Source: Pseudoalteromonas arctica (lineage in GTDB: Bacteria > Pseudomonadota > Gammaproteobacteria > Enterobacterales > Alteromonadaceae). Taken from it: a stretch of DNA of 44,190 bases. The DNA lies in contig NZ_JABBMT010000030.1 in the NCBI RefSeq assembly GCF_012927645.1, positions 1 to 44,190 of the forward strand. The letters run 5' to 3'. The notes under the pieces were generated by a model. That model was not told where the DNA came from and did not search any database. It saw nothing but the letters and a program-made list of their open reading frames with translations. A program made the position numbers and the translations under genes. This document shows, piece after piece, positions 1 to 7,345 of the stretch; positions within the stretch are counted from its first letter, which is position 1, and each line of letters begins with the position of its first letter.

Positions 1-126
1 TGTGGTACAACAGTAACCGATTGCATTCCTACTTAGGGTATCAAAGCCCAAATGATTTTGAATTTAAAATTAATGAGTTAGAAAAAGTAGCTTAACTAGG
101 GTGACTGAATTTAGTTGACCAGGTCA
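1..126 (+). mobile_element. Right end of an IS3-family insertion sequence (left part outside window)
   Basis: The window opens inside the last codons of an IS3-family DDE transposase (see the entry at 3-95). About 30 bases past its stop codon the sequence ends in a 3'-terminal motif. Read on the opposite strand it starts TGACCTGGTCAACTAAATTC, and the TGA start is typical of IS3-family terminal inverted repeats. I place the element end at about 126 from this motif; the other end cannot be seen. Confidence 0.6.
3..95 (+). CDS. IS3-family transposase OrfB, C-terminal end only
   Basis: A reading frame enters from the left edge and stops with TAA at 93-95, giving about 30 residues. It contains Trp-Tyr-Asn...Arg-Leu-His-Ser-Tyr-Leu-Gly-Tyr-Gln-Ser-Pro, the hallmark end of IS3-family OrfB integrase-type transposases (family form R-x-H-S-x-L-G-Y-x-S-P). 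The catalytic DDE residues lie outside the window, so whether the element is active cannot be judged. The family call is fairly safe; the subgroup is not. Confidence 0.7.
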   Translation, partial: WYNSNRLHSYLGYQSPNDFEFKINELEKVA

Positions 127-316
127 AAGAATTGCAATAGAGTTATTGATTCGTTCTAGTTGGTGTACTCTAGTTAGCATATTTAATATTTATCTATTCC
201 TTGATTGGTTTAATATAACATAATCAACGTCTTCTGCTACAGCTATCGAGTAACTTATTGTATTAATAGTCATCAATTAGTTAATATTATAATGATCGTA
301 GTTCGTACTAATTTAT
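127..316. other. AT-rich stretch between IS3 end and Rhs tip, no gene seen
   Basis: No coding frame, RNA gene or clear promoter is visible. The important point is its right border. Homology to the Rhs core of the 8120 cassette starts at about 313 (TATATGCAGGCACGATA), while the sequence to the left is unrelated between the two loci. It is therefore not the upstream part of an rhs gene. Confidence 0.5.
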
Positions 317-856
317 ATGCAGGCACGATACTATGATCCAGTAATCGGGCGTTTTTACTCGAATGATCCTTTGGATTACCTAGAACAACTAGCTAAAGGA
401 GATGCAGTACATGGGTTCAATAGATTTTCATATGCAAATAATAATCCTTATAAGTATACTGATCCAGATGGAAAAGATGCTAGCTTATATCCAAAAGATA
501 AAGCAGTAGCAGATCCCTCTGATGTAGTTAAGACTTCCCCGAAATTCGAATTTAAATTGAAGGCTACAATAGAAAATAAAATGGAAACAGTGGAACAAGC
601 TGATAACATGGAATCTACTAAAGAGGCGGTCGCAAATACTACTTTAGCAGTAAGTAGTGCAGCTCTTACTTTTCTAGCTCCTCCAACAGCACCTTTGGTA
701 ACGGCTGCTGGAATAACTGCTGCGGCAGTTGGCGGGGTTGAACCTGTTCATAAAGGTGACGTATTCAAAACAGAAGTTTCTATTGAAGCAACCAGTTTAA
801 CAGAAGAACCGAAAATTGAAGTGAAGACAACTCAAGAGCATAACCATGACAACTAG
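317..856 (+). CDS. Orphan Rhs core tip with hydrophobic C-terminal toxin-like domain
   Basis: The 179-aa product starts inside the Rhs-repeat-associated core: residues 1-18 read Met-Gln-Ala-Arg-Tyr-Tyr-Asp-Pro...Phe-Tyr-Ser-Asn-Asp-Pro, then Asn-Arg-Phe-Ser-Tyr and, at about 43-52, Asn-Pro-Tyr-Lys-Tyr-Thr-Asp-Pro-Asp-Gly. This is the conserved end of the Rhs shell, after which a variable toxin begins. The tail (about 53-179) matches no toxin family I recognise. It has an Ala/Val/Leu/Pro-rich apolar stretch at about 108-141 and a charged end. A full Rhs protein has more than 1,000 residues, so this is a displaced tip with no secretion or shell part. The stop overlaps the next gene by 11 bp. 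Toxicity is inferred from position only; as it stands it may be a silent reserve for recombination with a full-length rhs gene. Confidence 0.75.
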   Translation: MQARYYDPVIGRFYSNDPLDYLEQLAKGDAVHGFNRFSYANNNPYKYTDPDGKDASLYPKDKAVADPSDVVKTSPKFEFKLKATIENKMETVEQADNMESTKEAVANTTLAVSSAALTFLAPPTAPLVTAAGITAAAVGGVEPVHKGDVFKTEVSIEATSLTEEPKIEVKTTQEHNHDN

Positions 857-1085
857 TATTTTCTTATATGCTCTTTTAGTAATAATATCTTTTGCTGTAC
901 CTATTAAGTTAAATAGCGATAGTCGTTTATTGTTAAGTATATCTTCTTGTTTTATTGGTGCTGCTGTAATAACCGCTGTTTTTCATAGTGATATGGATAA
1001 AGCCAAGTGGATTATTGTCGGTTTAAACTCAATAGGGATGATCACATATTATATTCGATATAGGGTTATTAGAAACAAAAGATAA
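846..1085 (+). CDS. Small membrane protein, candidate immunity protein for the Rhs tip
   Basis: This is a 79-aa protein with three likely membrane segments (about residues 4-20, 29-47 and 54-70) and a basic end (Ile-Arg-Asn-Lys-Arg). Its ATG lies inside the last codons of the Rhs tip gene (11-bp overlap), so the two are probably translationally coupled. In polymorphic toxin loci the gene directly after the toxin tip usually encodes immunity. A membrane protein here would fit a toxin acting on the inner membrane, which agrees with the apolar stretch in the upstream tail. I recognise no named immunity family; the role is inferred from context. Confidence 0.6.
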   Translation: MTTSIFLYALLVIISFAVPIKLNSDSRLLLSISSCFIGAAVITAVFHSDMDKAKWIIVGLNSIGMITYYIRYRVIRNKR

Positions 1086-1112
1086 CTGAAAAATTTCCTT
1101 ATTTTTGAATCC

Positions 1113-1140
1113 AAAGCCTCGCACTCGCGGGGCTTTGTTT
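1113..1140 (+). terminator. Rho-independent terminator after cassette 1
   Basis: A 10-bp stem (1113-1122 with 1127-1136, one G-T pair) closes a 4-nt loop and is followed by GTTTT. It lies 28 bp past the stop of the membrane protein gene. The cassette at 8120-9153 ends in a very similar hairpin, as if cassette and terminator moved together. Confidence 0.75.
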
Positions 1141-1192
1141 TATCTGACTTTGGTGGCTTGGGATTTTGTTTTCAAGGCTGGCTAGAGGCGAA

Positions 1193-1305
1193 GAATGGGG
1201 TCGCGTCTTGCCTTTTGCCTGTCAACTATCTTTAAGCAGAAACTAGAGTAGAAAATATGGCATCCGTAGTTAATTGTTAACTTTAGCGCAGAGCTATATT
1301 AGGAA
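1193..1305 (+). repeat. RAYT-associated repeat unit, copy a
   Basis: This unit starts with GAATGGGGTCGCGTCTTGCC and continues with a conserved stretch ending near GCAGAGCTATATT. Near-identical copies begin at 1430 and 9236. The motif GGGGTC(A/G)(G/C)GTCTTG is a sequence I associate with the upstream side of REP-associated tyrosine transposase (RAYT) genes. It also precedes the RAYT fragments at 1394 and 9817. Confidence 0.65.
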
Positions 1306-1429
1306 GAGTAGGGTCAGGTCTTTCTTCTTGCCTTTTTGTTGGTTACGGCTAATCTTTTTAGATATTAATTTATACAAATTGATAGGTGAGAAGATGGCAA
1401 GGCCTCTCAGATTAGAGTTCGGGCGAAAA
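1306..1429 (+). pseudogene. RAYT transposase leader and first codons, truncated
   Basis: GGGTCAGGTCTTTCTTCTTG (1311-1330) leads to an ATG at 1394 that encodes Met-Ala-Arg-Pro-Leu-Arg-Leu-Glu-Phe. This is the standard N-terminus of RAYT (Y1_Tnp) transposases. After about 10 codons the sequence jumps into another repeat unit at 1430, so the gene is only a stump. The longer version at 9817 shows how the protein would continue. Confidence 0.7.
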
Positions 1430-1917
1430 GAATGGGGTCGCGTCTTGTCTTTTGCCTGCCAACTACCTTTAAGCAGCAAACTAGAGTAGAAAATATGACA
1501 TCCGTAGTTAATTGTTAACTTTAATGCAGAGCTATATTTATTATGGGCAATATTGGCAGCAGACTAGGCAACGTATTTTGGTTGTCGTTGGCAGGTGTTA
1601 CCAGCGAAGTAGGCAAAGTGATGCAGCGCCACTACATGGTGACACCAGTGAAGCTGCCTACGCTTGCTGTTATTCGTTGCCTATTTAAACCAGTGTTGTC
1701 TGCCCAGTAAAGTGCTCTGCTGTGTGATCATGAGGGACAATATTTATATGTTTAAAAACTCTGAACTATTAATGTGCCTACGTGTATTTGGATCTGAGCA
1801 GGCCTTTATTAATTTTTTAATTAATGGAGGTTGTTGCGCTGTTGTTTGAAATTCATTAAATGCACGATGAACTTTTAAAAGGTTATTCTCTGAGACCCAA
1901 AACAAAAAATCCAGTTG
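1430..1917 (+). repeat. Long direct repeat, left copy (about 490 bp)
   Basis: Near-identical in sequence and order to 9236-9726: a GAATGGGGTCGCGTCTTG unit, a middle part with AATATTGGCAGCAGACTAGG, and a right part that is also the 3' end of the minus-strand gene at 1744-2757. Differences are scattered single bases and a few small indels (about 2-3 bases net over the repeat). Both copies point the same way, so recombination between them could delete or amplify the 7.8 kb between. Similarity stops abruptly at 1917/9726. Confidence 0.85.
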
Positions 1918-2757
1918 TGCCTCTTTTGTGTCACCAATATTTATTACTTTTTGTGCATGCAACAACGTCTGCTTTAACAGCCGGTGATAAAGTGAAAAAT
2001 CGTCAATTAAATTCGGTGATTTAAAGTAACTTTTAAAATGTTGGTAAATATCCTGTTTTTCAAATGAAAAATAATCTGCTGTTATAGGGTTATTTTTAGC
2101 TAAAAAGTGAGTATAGATCAGCGCATAGAGCTCAAGGTGTATCGACGATAAGGGTTTAAAATACGTGAGCCGAATAAACAGGTCATGAACATACCACTTT
2201 ACCTGAACATAGGTATGCCATTTTTTTAATAGTTCCATTTCTCTTATCAGTATTATTAAGCATGCCAGTGCGTCTAAATTATTGTACATACTGAGCCGCG
2301 AAAAGTGCGTTGAGTTTGTCCAATATTTTCGTTTGTATACGTTGCTCGCTTTATTAAATTTGAATAAGCGTGTCTGCATTGTTGGATTTAATGTCCGCAT
2401 TATTTCCCACAGGCTTGCTATTGACGCGTGTGGGTTTTCTAATATCTGCCATAAAGGGTGACTTAAGATATATTTGCAGCCTTGGTATTGCTCATCTTCC
2501 TCAATACGCTCAATTAATGAGTGATCTTTAATTCTGACACTCCCTTTTGCATATTTATAAAATGTCCCTGTGTGGCTTCCCCAATAAGCTTGTTTGGATT
2601 GCGAAGGCGCTCTTTTGAAGTGCATTTCTATTGAACCAAATGATAAACCACCTGATTTTTCTTGCAAACAGAGCATGTATAACTGCGTTGCGACGTAGCG
2701 AACTTTCTTTAAATTAGCTGCATTTTCTCTCATCAACATTCTCTGAAAATTGTTCAT
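1744..2757 (-). CDS. Hypothetical 337-aa protein
   Basis: I do not recognise the family. The product is rich in Leu, Phe, Tyr and Lys with no signal peptide, no clear membrane segment and no catalytic motif I can name; it looks alpha-helical and cytosolic. It is read away from the 88-aa gene at 2938 across a 180-bp AT-rich gap. Its last 58 or so codons lie within the long direct repeat, and a broken copy of just this 3' end sits at 9560-9726. The gene has therefore travelled with, or been cut up by, the repeat elements. The ORF is long, intact and free of a competing frame, so it is probably a real gene. Confidence 0.65.
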   Translation of the reverse strand: MNNFQRMLMRENAANLKKVRYVATQLYMLCLQEKSGGLSFGSIEMHFKRAPSQSKQAYWGSHTGTFYKYAKGSVRIKDHSLIERIEEDEQYQGCKYILSHPLWQILENPHASIASLWEIMRTLNPTMQTRLFKFNKASNVYKRKYWTNSTHFSRLSMYNNLDALACLIILIREMELLKKWHTYVQVKWYVHDLFIRLTYFKPLSSIHLELYALIYTHFLAKNNPITADYFSFEKQDIYQHFKSYFKSPNLIDDFSLYHRLLKQTLLHAQKVINIGDTKEAQLDFLFWVSENNLLKVHRAFNEFQTTAQQPPLIKKLIKACSDPNTRRHINSSEFLNI

Positions 2758-2937
2758 AAATCTGTGCTAAACGATACGGATAAGTATAAGTTATTGTAAT
2801 TAAATTGTATTTTAACTTTCTATAATTAAAAACTGTGTCCTAAACCTAAAAAATTAGACACTAACAGATTAGCTGAAAATATGCTTAAAATCTAAACACT
2901 TTGTCACGGTTAGTTATAAACATAAAAGGTAATAAAA

Positions 2938-3204
2938 ATGAATGATGTTGAGGTGCTGACAGTTGCTTTAGAAGGTGACCTATTAAAGCTTCATGGCCCT
3001 ATTATGACAGGCGATCATTTATTGAAAGCCTTAGGGTATGCTTCACAAGAAGCACTGCGACAATCCATTGTACGTAATACCGTGCCAGTGCCTGTTTTTA
3101 AAATGGAAAAACGGCGCGGGTATTTTGTACTTGTTAAAGATGTAGCAAATTACTTAGCACAAAGGCGATATGCAATAAAAGCGGGAGGGAGTTATATTGA
3201 TTAA
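2938..3204 (+). CDS. Small putative DNA-binding (excisionase/AlpA-like) protein
   Basis: This 88-aa protein has a central part (about residues 23-75: Thr-Gly-Asp-His-Leu...Leu-Gly-Tyr...Pro-Val-Phe-Lys-Met-Glu-Lys-Arg-Arg-Gly-Tyr-Phe-Val-Leu-Val-Lys-Asp-Val) that reads like a short winged-helix of excisionase/AlpA type. These often have a helix-turn-helix followed by a beta-hairpin and a final helix with Val-Ala-x-Tyr-Leu. GGTAATAAAA before the ATG can serve as ribosome binding site. It is divergent from the 337-aa gene and 266 bp before istA, so it could control either. The fold is a guess from pattern; function unknown. Confidence 0.5.
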   Translation: MNDVEVLTVALEGDLLKLHGPIMTGDHLLKALGYASQEALRQSIVRNTVPVPVFKMEKRRGYFVLVKDVANYLAQRRYAIKAGGSYID

Positions 3205-3410
3205 GTAAAACACGTAAAGATAACTAAATTATTTAACAAAGGCCTAGAAAGCAAAAAGCTTTGGACTAAATTGGCAGCAACCAATTCCCAAAGCTCAGTG
3301 CGTTGTCGTTTGACCCCGACTTACTCACTATAAACTTTCTGCGTAAAATATCAAGCACTGGCTTAATTTTAGTCAGCGGATAGTTACGTCTGTGTCTTTA
3401 TTTTTGAATC
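3205..3410. other. Gap before istA, possible left end of the IS21-type element
   Basis: No gene is seen. TTACTCACT at 3321-3329 recurs inverted at 7253-7261, beyond the recombinase gene. It may mark the ends of the mobile unit, but nine bases is short and the typical longer, repeated IS21 terminal sequences were not identified. Confidence 0.3.
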
Positions 3411-3446
3411 ACATAGTCCATCAATGTAAACGTTGATGGACTATGT
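3411..3446 (+). promoter_or_regulatory. Perfect 14-bp inverted repeat in front of istA
   Basis: ACATAGTCCATCAA (3411-3424) and TTGATGGACTATGT (3433-3446) form a perfect stem with an 8-nt loop. There is no T-run after it. It ends 23 bases before the preferred istA start (3470) and would swallow the alternative ATG at 3443. It could block read-through from outside, fold the leader RNA or bind a protein. Confidence 0.65.
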
Positions 3447-3469
3447 CTGAGTTAAAGGTAAACAACACC

Positions 3470-5026
3470 ATGAAAAAATCAAATACAATTAGCATCGTGC
3501 TGATCAAAGAAATAGTGAGGCAAATACTCACAACAACCAACTCAAACCATCATATTGCACGAGTGCTCGCGGTAGCACCTAATACAGTGAGGCGTTATAG
3601 ACAGCGTTTGACTAAGCTGAGTTCTGATTGGCAAACATATCAGTCTATGAACGATGCGGTGCTGTTAGCACATTTCAATCGCAGGAAGACCCCAGATAAA
3701 GATAAAAGACAACCTGATTGGTCGCATATTCAAACACTTATGCAGATGCACAAACATCAAACCTTAGCGCAGTTATGGGAAGAGTATTGTGCTGTAGACC
3801 CTGAAACCGCTTATTGCCAATCGCAGTTTAACTTTTATTACCGCCGTTATTTAAAATCAGTAGATGTGTCTATGCGCCAAACACATTACGCAGGTGAATG
3901 TGTTTATGTTGATTACGCAGGTAAAACCATTGGTTATATTGATAATAATACAGGAGAGTGCAGGCAGGCTCAGGTATTTGTTGGCGTTTTAGGTTGCTCT
4001 CAATACACCTTTGCTTTTGCCTCAAAGAGCCAAAAGTTAGAGGATTTTATCGAAGCGCATAATCGCATGTATGCCTTTTTTAGTGGCGTACCACAAGTCG
4101 TTGTGCCTGATAACTTAAAATCAGCGGTAACGAAGCCTGGTTCATTGCCGATCATCAATCGTACCTATTTGGAGCAATCAAGGCATTATAACTGTGTTAT
4201 TGAACCGGCTAGGGTTCGCCGACCACAAGATAAATCACTTGCTGAAATAGGCGTATTAATTGTAACTCGTTGGATAACTGTAATCCTTCGCAGAAGGAAA
4301 TTCTTTAGCGTTGAGGAGATCAATCTTGCGATTATCGCTTTGTTGGAAAAACTTAATCGACGTCCTTTTAAGCGCATTGATGGCTGTCGTCACTCTCGCT
4401 TTATAGCTTTAGATAAACCTGTTTTGCAACCTTTGCCCGAACACCCCTTTGAGTTTGCTAGTTGGGTAAGCGCTCAACGCGTAAATAGTGATTATCATGT
4501 GGCCGTGGAGAAACATTATTACTCAGTACCGTATCAATATGTTGATCGACAGGTTGAGGCACGCATAACATCTAAAAGTGTTGAACTCATTTGCGCTAAT
4601 CAACGCATAGCCAGCCATGTTAAAAGTGATATCGTAGATGGTTACACCACCATAAATGCACATCGCCCTTCGAGTCATCAGGCATACGCAGAGCAAAACC
4701 TTGAACATTATCTCGTTTGGGCTAAAAGCATTGGTGAAGCTGCAATTGCGCTTGTAGATAGTCAATTTTTAGGTAAGCCGAATTATGCAATGACAGCAAG
4801 TAAAGCGTGTTCACAGTTAAAAAGTTTAGCTAAGCTCTATGGAGAAGAGCGCTTTGAGATTGCATGCCAATGTGCTGTAGATATTAAATCACTAACGGTA
4901 AAAAGTGTTCGGTCAATTTTACAATGCAAAATTGATCAACGCCGTAACGCCTTACCTACACAAAGCGAGCTACCGCTTCATTATAATATTCGGGGTGCTC
5001 AATACTATCAACAAGGAGGGTTGTAA
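3470..5026 (+). CDS. istA: IS21-family transposase IstA
   Basis: This is a 518-aa DDE transposase. It has an N-terminal helix-turn-helix (Ile-Ala-Arg-Val-Leu-Ala-Val-Ala-Pro-Asn-Thr-Val-Arg-Arg) and an rve integrase core. The probable catalytic residues are Asp148 (Val-Asp-Tyr-Ala-Gly), Asp214 (Val-Pro-Asp-Asn-Leu) and Glu259 (Ser-Leu-Ala-Glu-Ile), with the usual late Asp-to-Glu spacing, followed by a C-terminal beta-rich domain. The length is normal for IstA. I prefer ATG 3470 over 3443 because the latter is buried in the hairpin and 3470 has GGTA upstream. IstB follows after 1 bp with an AGGAGG site. The gene appears intact. In IS21, IstA cuts and joins DNA while IstB assists target choice. 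Confidence 0.92.
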   Translation: MKKSNTISIVLIKEIVRQILTTTNSNHHIARVLAVAPNTVRRYRQRLTKLSSDWQTYQSMNDAVLLAHFNRRKTPDKDKRQPDWSHIQTLMQMHKHQTLAQLWEEYCAVDPETAYCQSQFNFYYRRYLKSVDVSMRQTHYAGECVYVDYAGKTIGYIDNNTGECRQAQVFVGVLGCSQYTFAFASKSQKLEDFIEAHNRMYAFFSGVPQVVVPDNLKSAVTKPGSLPIINRTYLEQSRHYNCVIEPARVRRPQDKSLAEIGVLIVTRWITVILRRRKFFSVEEINLAIIALLEKLNRRPFKRIDGCRHSRFIALDKPVLQPLPEHPFEFASWVSAQRVNSDYHVAVEKHYYSVPYQYVDRQVEARITSKSVELICANQRIASHVKSDIVDGYTTINAHRPSSHQAYAEQNLEHYLVWAKSIGEAAIALVDSQFLGKPNYAMTASKACSQLKSLAKLYGEERFEIACQCAVDIKSLTVKSVRSILQCKIDQRRNALPTQSELPLHYNIRGAQYYQQGGL

Positions 5027-5027
5027 T

Positions 5028-5789
5028 ATGTTGCTACAACAAACGATAGAGCACCTTAATACTTTAAAGCTCTATGGGATGACGGCTGAATTACAACGAC
5101 AGCTTAACAGTCCTGACTCATTACGTTTAGTATTTGATGAGCGCCTGGCTCTATTGAGTGATGCTGAGATTAACGACCGTGAAGCACGGCGACAAAACCG
5201 AGCAAGAAAAGCTGCCAAGCTAACGTTAACGCATGCCTGCGTCGAAGATATAAACTTTCAGGCATCACGAGGCCTTGATAGAGAGCAAGTAAAATCACTG
5301 TTTGACTGTGAGTGGTTAACACGGTCGCAGCATATTTTGTTAACAGGGCAAACCGGAGTTGGTAAAAGTTATATTGCGTGTGCATTTGCGCAACAAGCAA
5401 TGCGTAAAGGCTATGCGGTCTTGTTTTATAGAACGCCACGATTGTTAGAGGATATGGAAATTGCGCGTTTAGATGGTTCACTTCCAAAATTTAGAATGAG
5501 ATTGTTGAAGTTTAAGTTACTCATATTGGATGATTGGGCACTTGTGCCTCTTAATGATTATGGTAAACAAGACTTGCTGGAAATTATTGAAGATAGAACA
5601 GGGAAAGGCTCTTTAATTATCACCTCTCAGCTGCCCGTTGAAAAATGGCATGAGTACATTGGTGAACCAACATTTGCTGATGCAATAATGGACAGGATCA
5701 TTCATCGAGCACATAAAATTTCTATGCATGGTCAGTCCATGCGAAAAGAATTTGATCCCACCACGGGAGTCCACTGCGATGGTGAATGA
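5028..5789 (+). CDS. istB: IS21-family helper ATPase IstB
   Basis: This 253-aa AAA+ (DnaC-like) ATPase has Walker A Gly-Gln-Thr-Gly-Val-Gly-Lys-Ser at residues 107-114 and Walker B Leu-Leu-Ile-Leu-Asp-Asp at 164-169. A sensor-type Ile-Ile-Thr-Ser-Gln lies at about 197-201 and the Arg-rich C-terminus is usual for IstB. The preferred start is ATG 5028, with AGGAGG eight bases upstream; a longer in-frame extension into istA is unlikely. IstB assembles on target DNA and activates IstA. Length and motifs are complete. Its last codons overlap the next gene by 11 bp, which suggests one polycistronic message. Confidence 0.92.
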   Translation: MLLQQTIEHLNTLKLYGMTAELQRQLNSPDSLRLVFDERLALLSDAEINDREARRQNRARKAAKLTLTHACVEDINFQASRGLDREQVKSLFDCEWLTRSQHILLTGQTGVGKSYIACAFAQQAMRKGYAVLFYRTPRLLEDMEIARLDGSLPKFRMRLLKFKLLILDDWALVPLNDYGKQDLLEIIEDRTGKGSLIITSQLPVEKWHEYIGEPTFADAIMDRIIHRAHKISMHGQSMRKEFDPTTGVHCDGE

Positions 5790-6243
5790 CAATCCACTTA
5801 TAAAGCCCGTCAATATTGATGACAGTTATATCCAGCAGGTTTTTAATTACTACATGCAATGCTATTTACACGATCCTGCAATGCAATTATTTGTTGGGCA
5901 GTCATCGCGTATACCACATGCCTTTCGTTACAGTGCTCATGTAGGTGTATGTAATCGTACACTTGGCAAACACATTTTAGCTATGCGTACATTAACAGGA
6001 GGTGCAATGCGAGGCAGCTTAAAGCGCAGCCAACTATTAAACCCAAGTGGGCATGAATTATTTCGCAGCTGCATTATTTTTCCCACAATGGATAAGCACA
6101 ACCATGTAATTGCAGCCATTGGGTATCGTTATGGTCAACGTATACGCCATTGGCAATCACCTATTATACAGTGGTGTAAACCTGAGTCTGATAAGTATAT
6201 AACCCAAGGTTTCAAGTTTATACAGGAGATGATTTATGGATAA
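5779..6243 (+). CDS. DnaG Toprim_N-like (primase-fragment) protein in the IS21-type operon
   Basis: This is a 154-aa protein. Residues of about 45-125 contain Phe-Arg-Tyr...Cys-Asn-Arg-Thr-Leu-Gly...Arg-Gly-Ser-Leu-Lys-Arg...Leu-Leu-Asn-Pro-Ser-Gly-His-Glu-Leu-Phe-Arg...Ile-Ile-Phe-Pro...Ile-Gly-Tyr-Arg. This follows the order seen in the N-terminal part of the DnaG catalytic core (Toprim_N: a GL segment, then F-R, then FPI plus a GGR-like turn). The CHC2 zinc finger and the catalytic TOPRIM acidic residues are not present, so priming alone is unlikely. Start ATG 5779 has GGGAG upstream and overlaps istB by 11 bp; the end overlaps the recombinase start by 8 bp. I infer that it helps the recombinase handle DNA. 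The family call is a recalled pattern. Confidence 0.6.
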   Translation: MVNDNPLIKPVNIDDSYIQQVFNYYMQCYLHDPAMQLFVGQSSRIPHAFRYSAHVGVCNRTLGKHILAMRTLTGGAMRGSLKRSQLLNPSGHELFRSCIIFPTMDKHNHVIAAIGYRYGQRIRHWQSPIIQWCKPESDKYITQGFKFIQEMIYG

Positions 6244-7195
6244 GCCAACCAGTAGGCGCATTTGGCTTTGCGTTAAATATTATCTGTGGTTATGCGAAGC
6301 TAAAGGGCAATCACCAGACACAATTCGCGGTAAGAAAGCAGGACTTAAAAAGTTTGCTCGTTGGTGCATAGCACAGCGTATTTATAGTGCTGACAAAATA
6401 GATTTAGACTTAATGGATGATTATATGGCTTATCTTAATTGCTATCGTAAAGCGCTTGATGGTAACCCGTTATGTTTAGCTCAAAAGCGAAACCTACTTA
6501 CTTTTGTTAAAACATTTATTGAAAAACTTTATATGAAAGAACTACTTTCTACGAATGCATTGCAGCATATTGAATTACCAAGCAAAGGACGCGCATTACC
6601 CAAAGCGTTGTTCAGTGAAATTGAGATTGAAAAAATACTCTCACAGTCACTCCTGTTCGGTGTCTTAGGGTTACGGGATCGCGCTATTTTAGAAACCTTT
6701 TATGCCACAGGTATTAGACGAACAGAATTGATGAACTTAGATATTGATGATGTTGATCTAACCGCGCATTTACTTCGGGTTAATCGAGGCAAAGGGAATA
6801 AAGATCGTATTGTTCCTATTAGTAAACGAGCTTGTGAATGGATCACTCTCTACTTAGGGAAAATACGCATCAACATGGCTAGCCTTAGTACAGGAAGCGC
6901 ATTATTTCTTGCTAATAATGGTAGGCGTTATTCAGCCAATAAATTATCTGAAATGGTTGCGCGGTATGTCAAACTAGCAGGGCATAAACGAGCTGGAGCA
7001 TGTCATTTATTTAGACATGCCACAGCGACTATTATGCTTGATAACGGCGCTGAGCTTCGTCATGTTCAAGAAATGTTAGGGCATGCCAATATATCAACAA
7101 CGCAAATATACACACACGTATCACGGAGTGTTTTAACAAGTACCTACCAGCGCAGTCACCCGTCTGCACTATCAAAGTCATCATTTTATTTGTAA
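6236..7195 (+). CDS. Tyrosine recombinase / integrase (XerC/D-like) of the IS21-type operon
   Basis: This 319-aa enzyme has an N-terminal SAM-like core-binding domain (about 10-105) and a C-terminal catalytic domain. The expected active-site residues are visible: Arg161/162 (Gly-Ile-Arg-Arg-Thr-Glu-Leu), Lys186 (Arg-Gly-Lys-Gly-Asn-Lys), His257-x-x-Arg260, His283 (Leu-Gly-His-Ala) and nucleophile Tyr292 (Ile-Tyr-Thr-His-Val). It is complete and probably active. Its start overlaps the Toprim_N-like gene by 8 bp, so it is read from the istA message. Such enzymes join DNA at short sites through a 3'-phosphotyrosine link; the partner site is unknown. Its place after istAB is the notable feature. 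Confidence 0.9.
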   Translation: MDKPTSRRIWLCVKYYLWLCEAKGQSPDTIRGKKAGLKKFARWCIAQRIYSADKIDLDLMDDYMAYLNCYRKALDGNPLCLAQKRNLLTFVKTFIEKLYMKELLSTNALQHIELPSKGRALPKALFSEIEIEKILSQSLLFGVLGLRDRAILETFYATGIRRTELMNLDIDDVDLTAHLLRVNRGKGNKDRIVPISKRACEWITLYLGKIRINMASLSTGSALFLANNGRRYSANKLSEMVARYVKLAGHKRAGACHLFRHATATIMLDNGAELRHVQEMLGHANISTTQIYTHVSRSVLTSTYQRSHPSALSKSSFYL

Positions 7196-7215
7196 TAGCG
7201 ACAGGATAAACCCAA

Positions 7216-7242
7216 GGCTTCAATGAGCAATACATTGAAGCC
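7216..7242 (+). terminator. Hairpin after the recombinase gene (possible terminator)
   Basis: GGCTTCAATG (7216-7225) pairs perfectly with CATTGAAGCC (7233-7242) over a 7-nt loop, 21 bp past the recombinase stop. No good T-run follows, so it may stabilise the mRNA end or be part of the element's right end rather than a true terminator. Confidence 0.45.
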
Positions 7243-7345
7243 GTTGATATTAAGTGAGTAATGCTCTTTTGTTATTAAATAATGTGATTGTACGTGGAAA
7301 ACTATAATACTGAGTGGTATAGTTAGCCAAGAGTAAGGAATTTAA

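Larger units (their letters stand above)
3321..7261 (+). mobile_element. IS21-type unit with extra Toprim_N-like and tyrosine recombinase genes (borders tentative)
   Basis: Four genes on one strand with tight junctions (1-bp gap, 11-bp overlap, 8-bp overlap): istA, istB, a DnaG Toprim_N-like gene and a tyrosine recombinase. Standard IS21 elements carry only istA and istB. The borders use a 9-bp inverted match (3321-3329 and 7253-7261) and are weakly supported; the gene content is firm. Confidence 0.5.

Noticed and set aside
1294..1479. Minus-strand 61-aa ORF over the same repeats
   Set aside because: It is antisense to repeat DNA with no family resemblance.
1274..1489. 71-aa ORF beginning before the RAYT stump
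   Set aside because: It is a chance frame joining RAYT leader, RAYT start codons and the next repeat unit; only the ATG at 1394 has meaning.
3443..3469. Upstream start for IstA at 3443
   Set aside because: The ATG lies in the right arm of a perfect hairpin and the added residues do not look like the family; 3470 is better.
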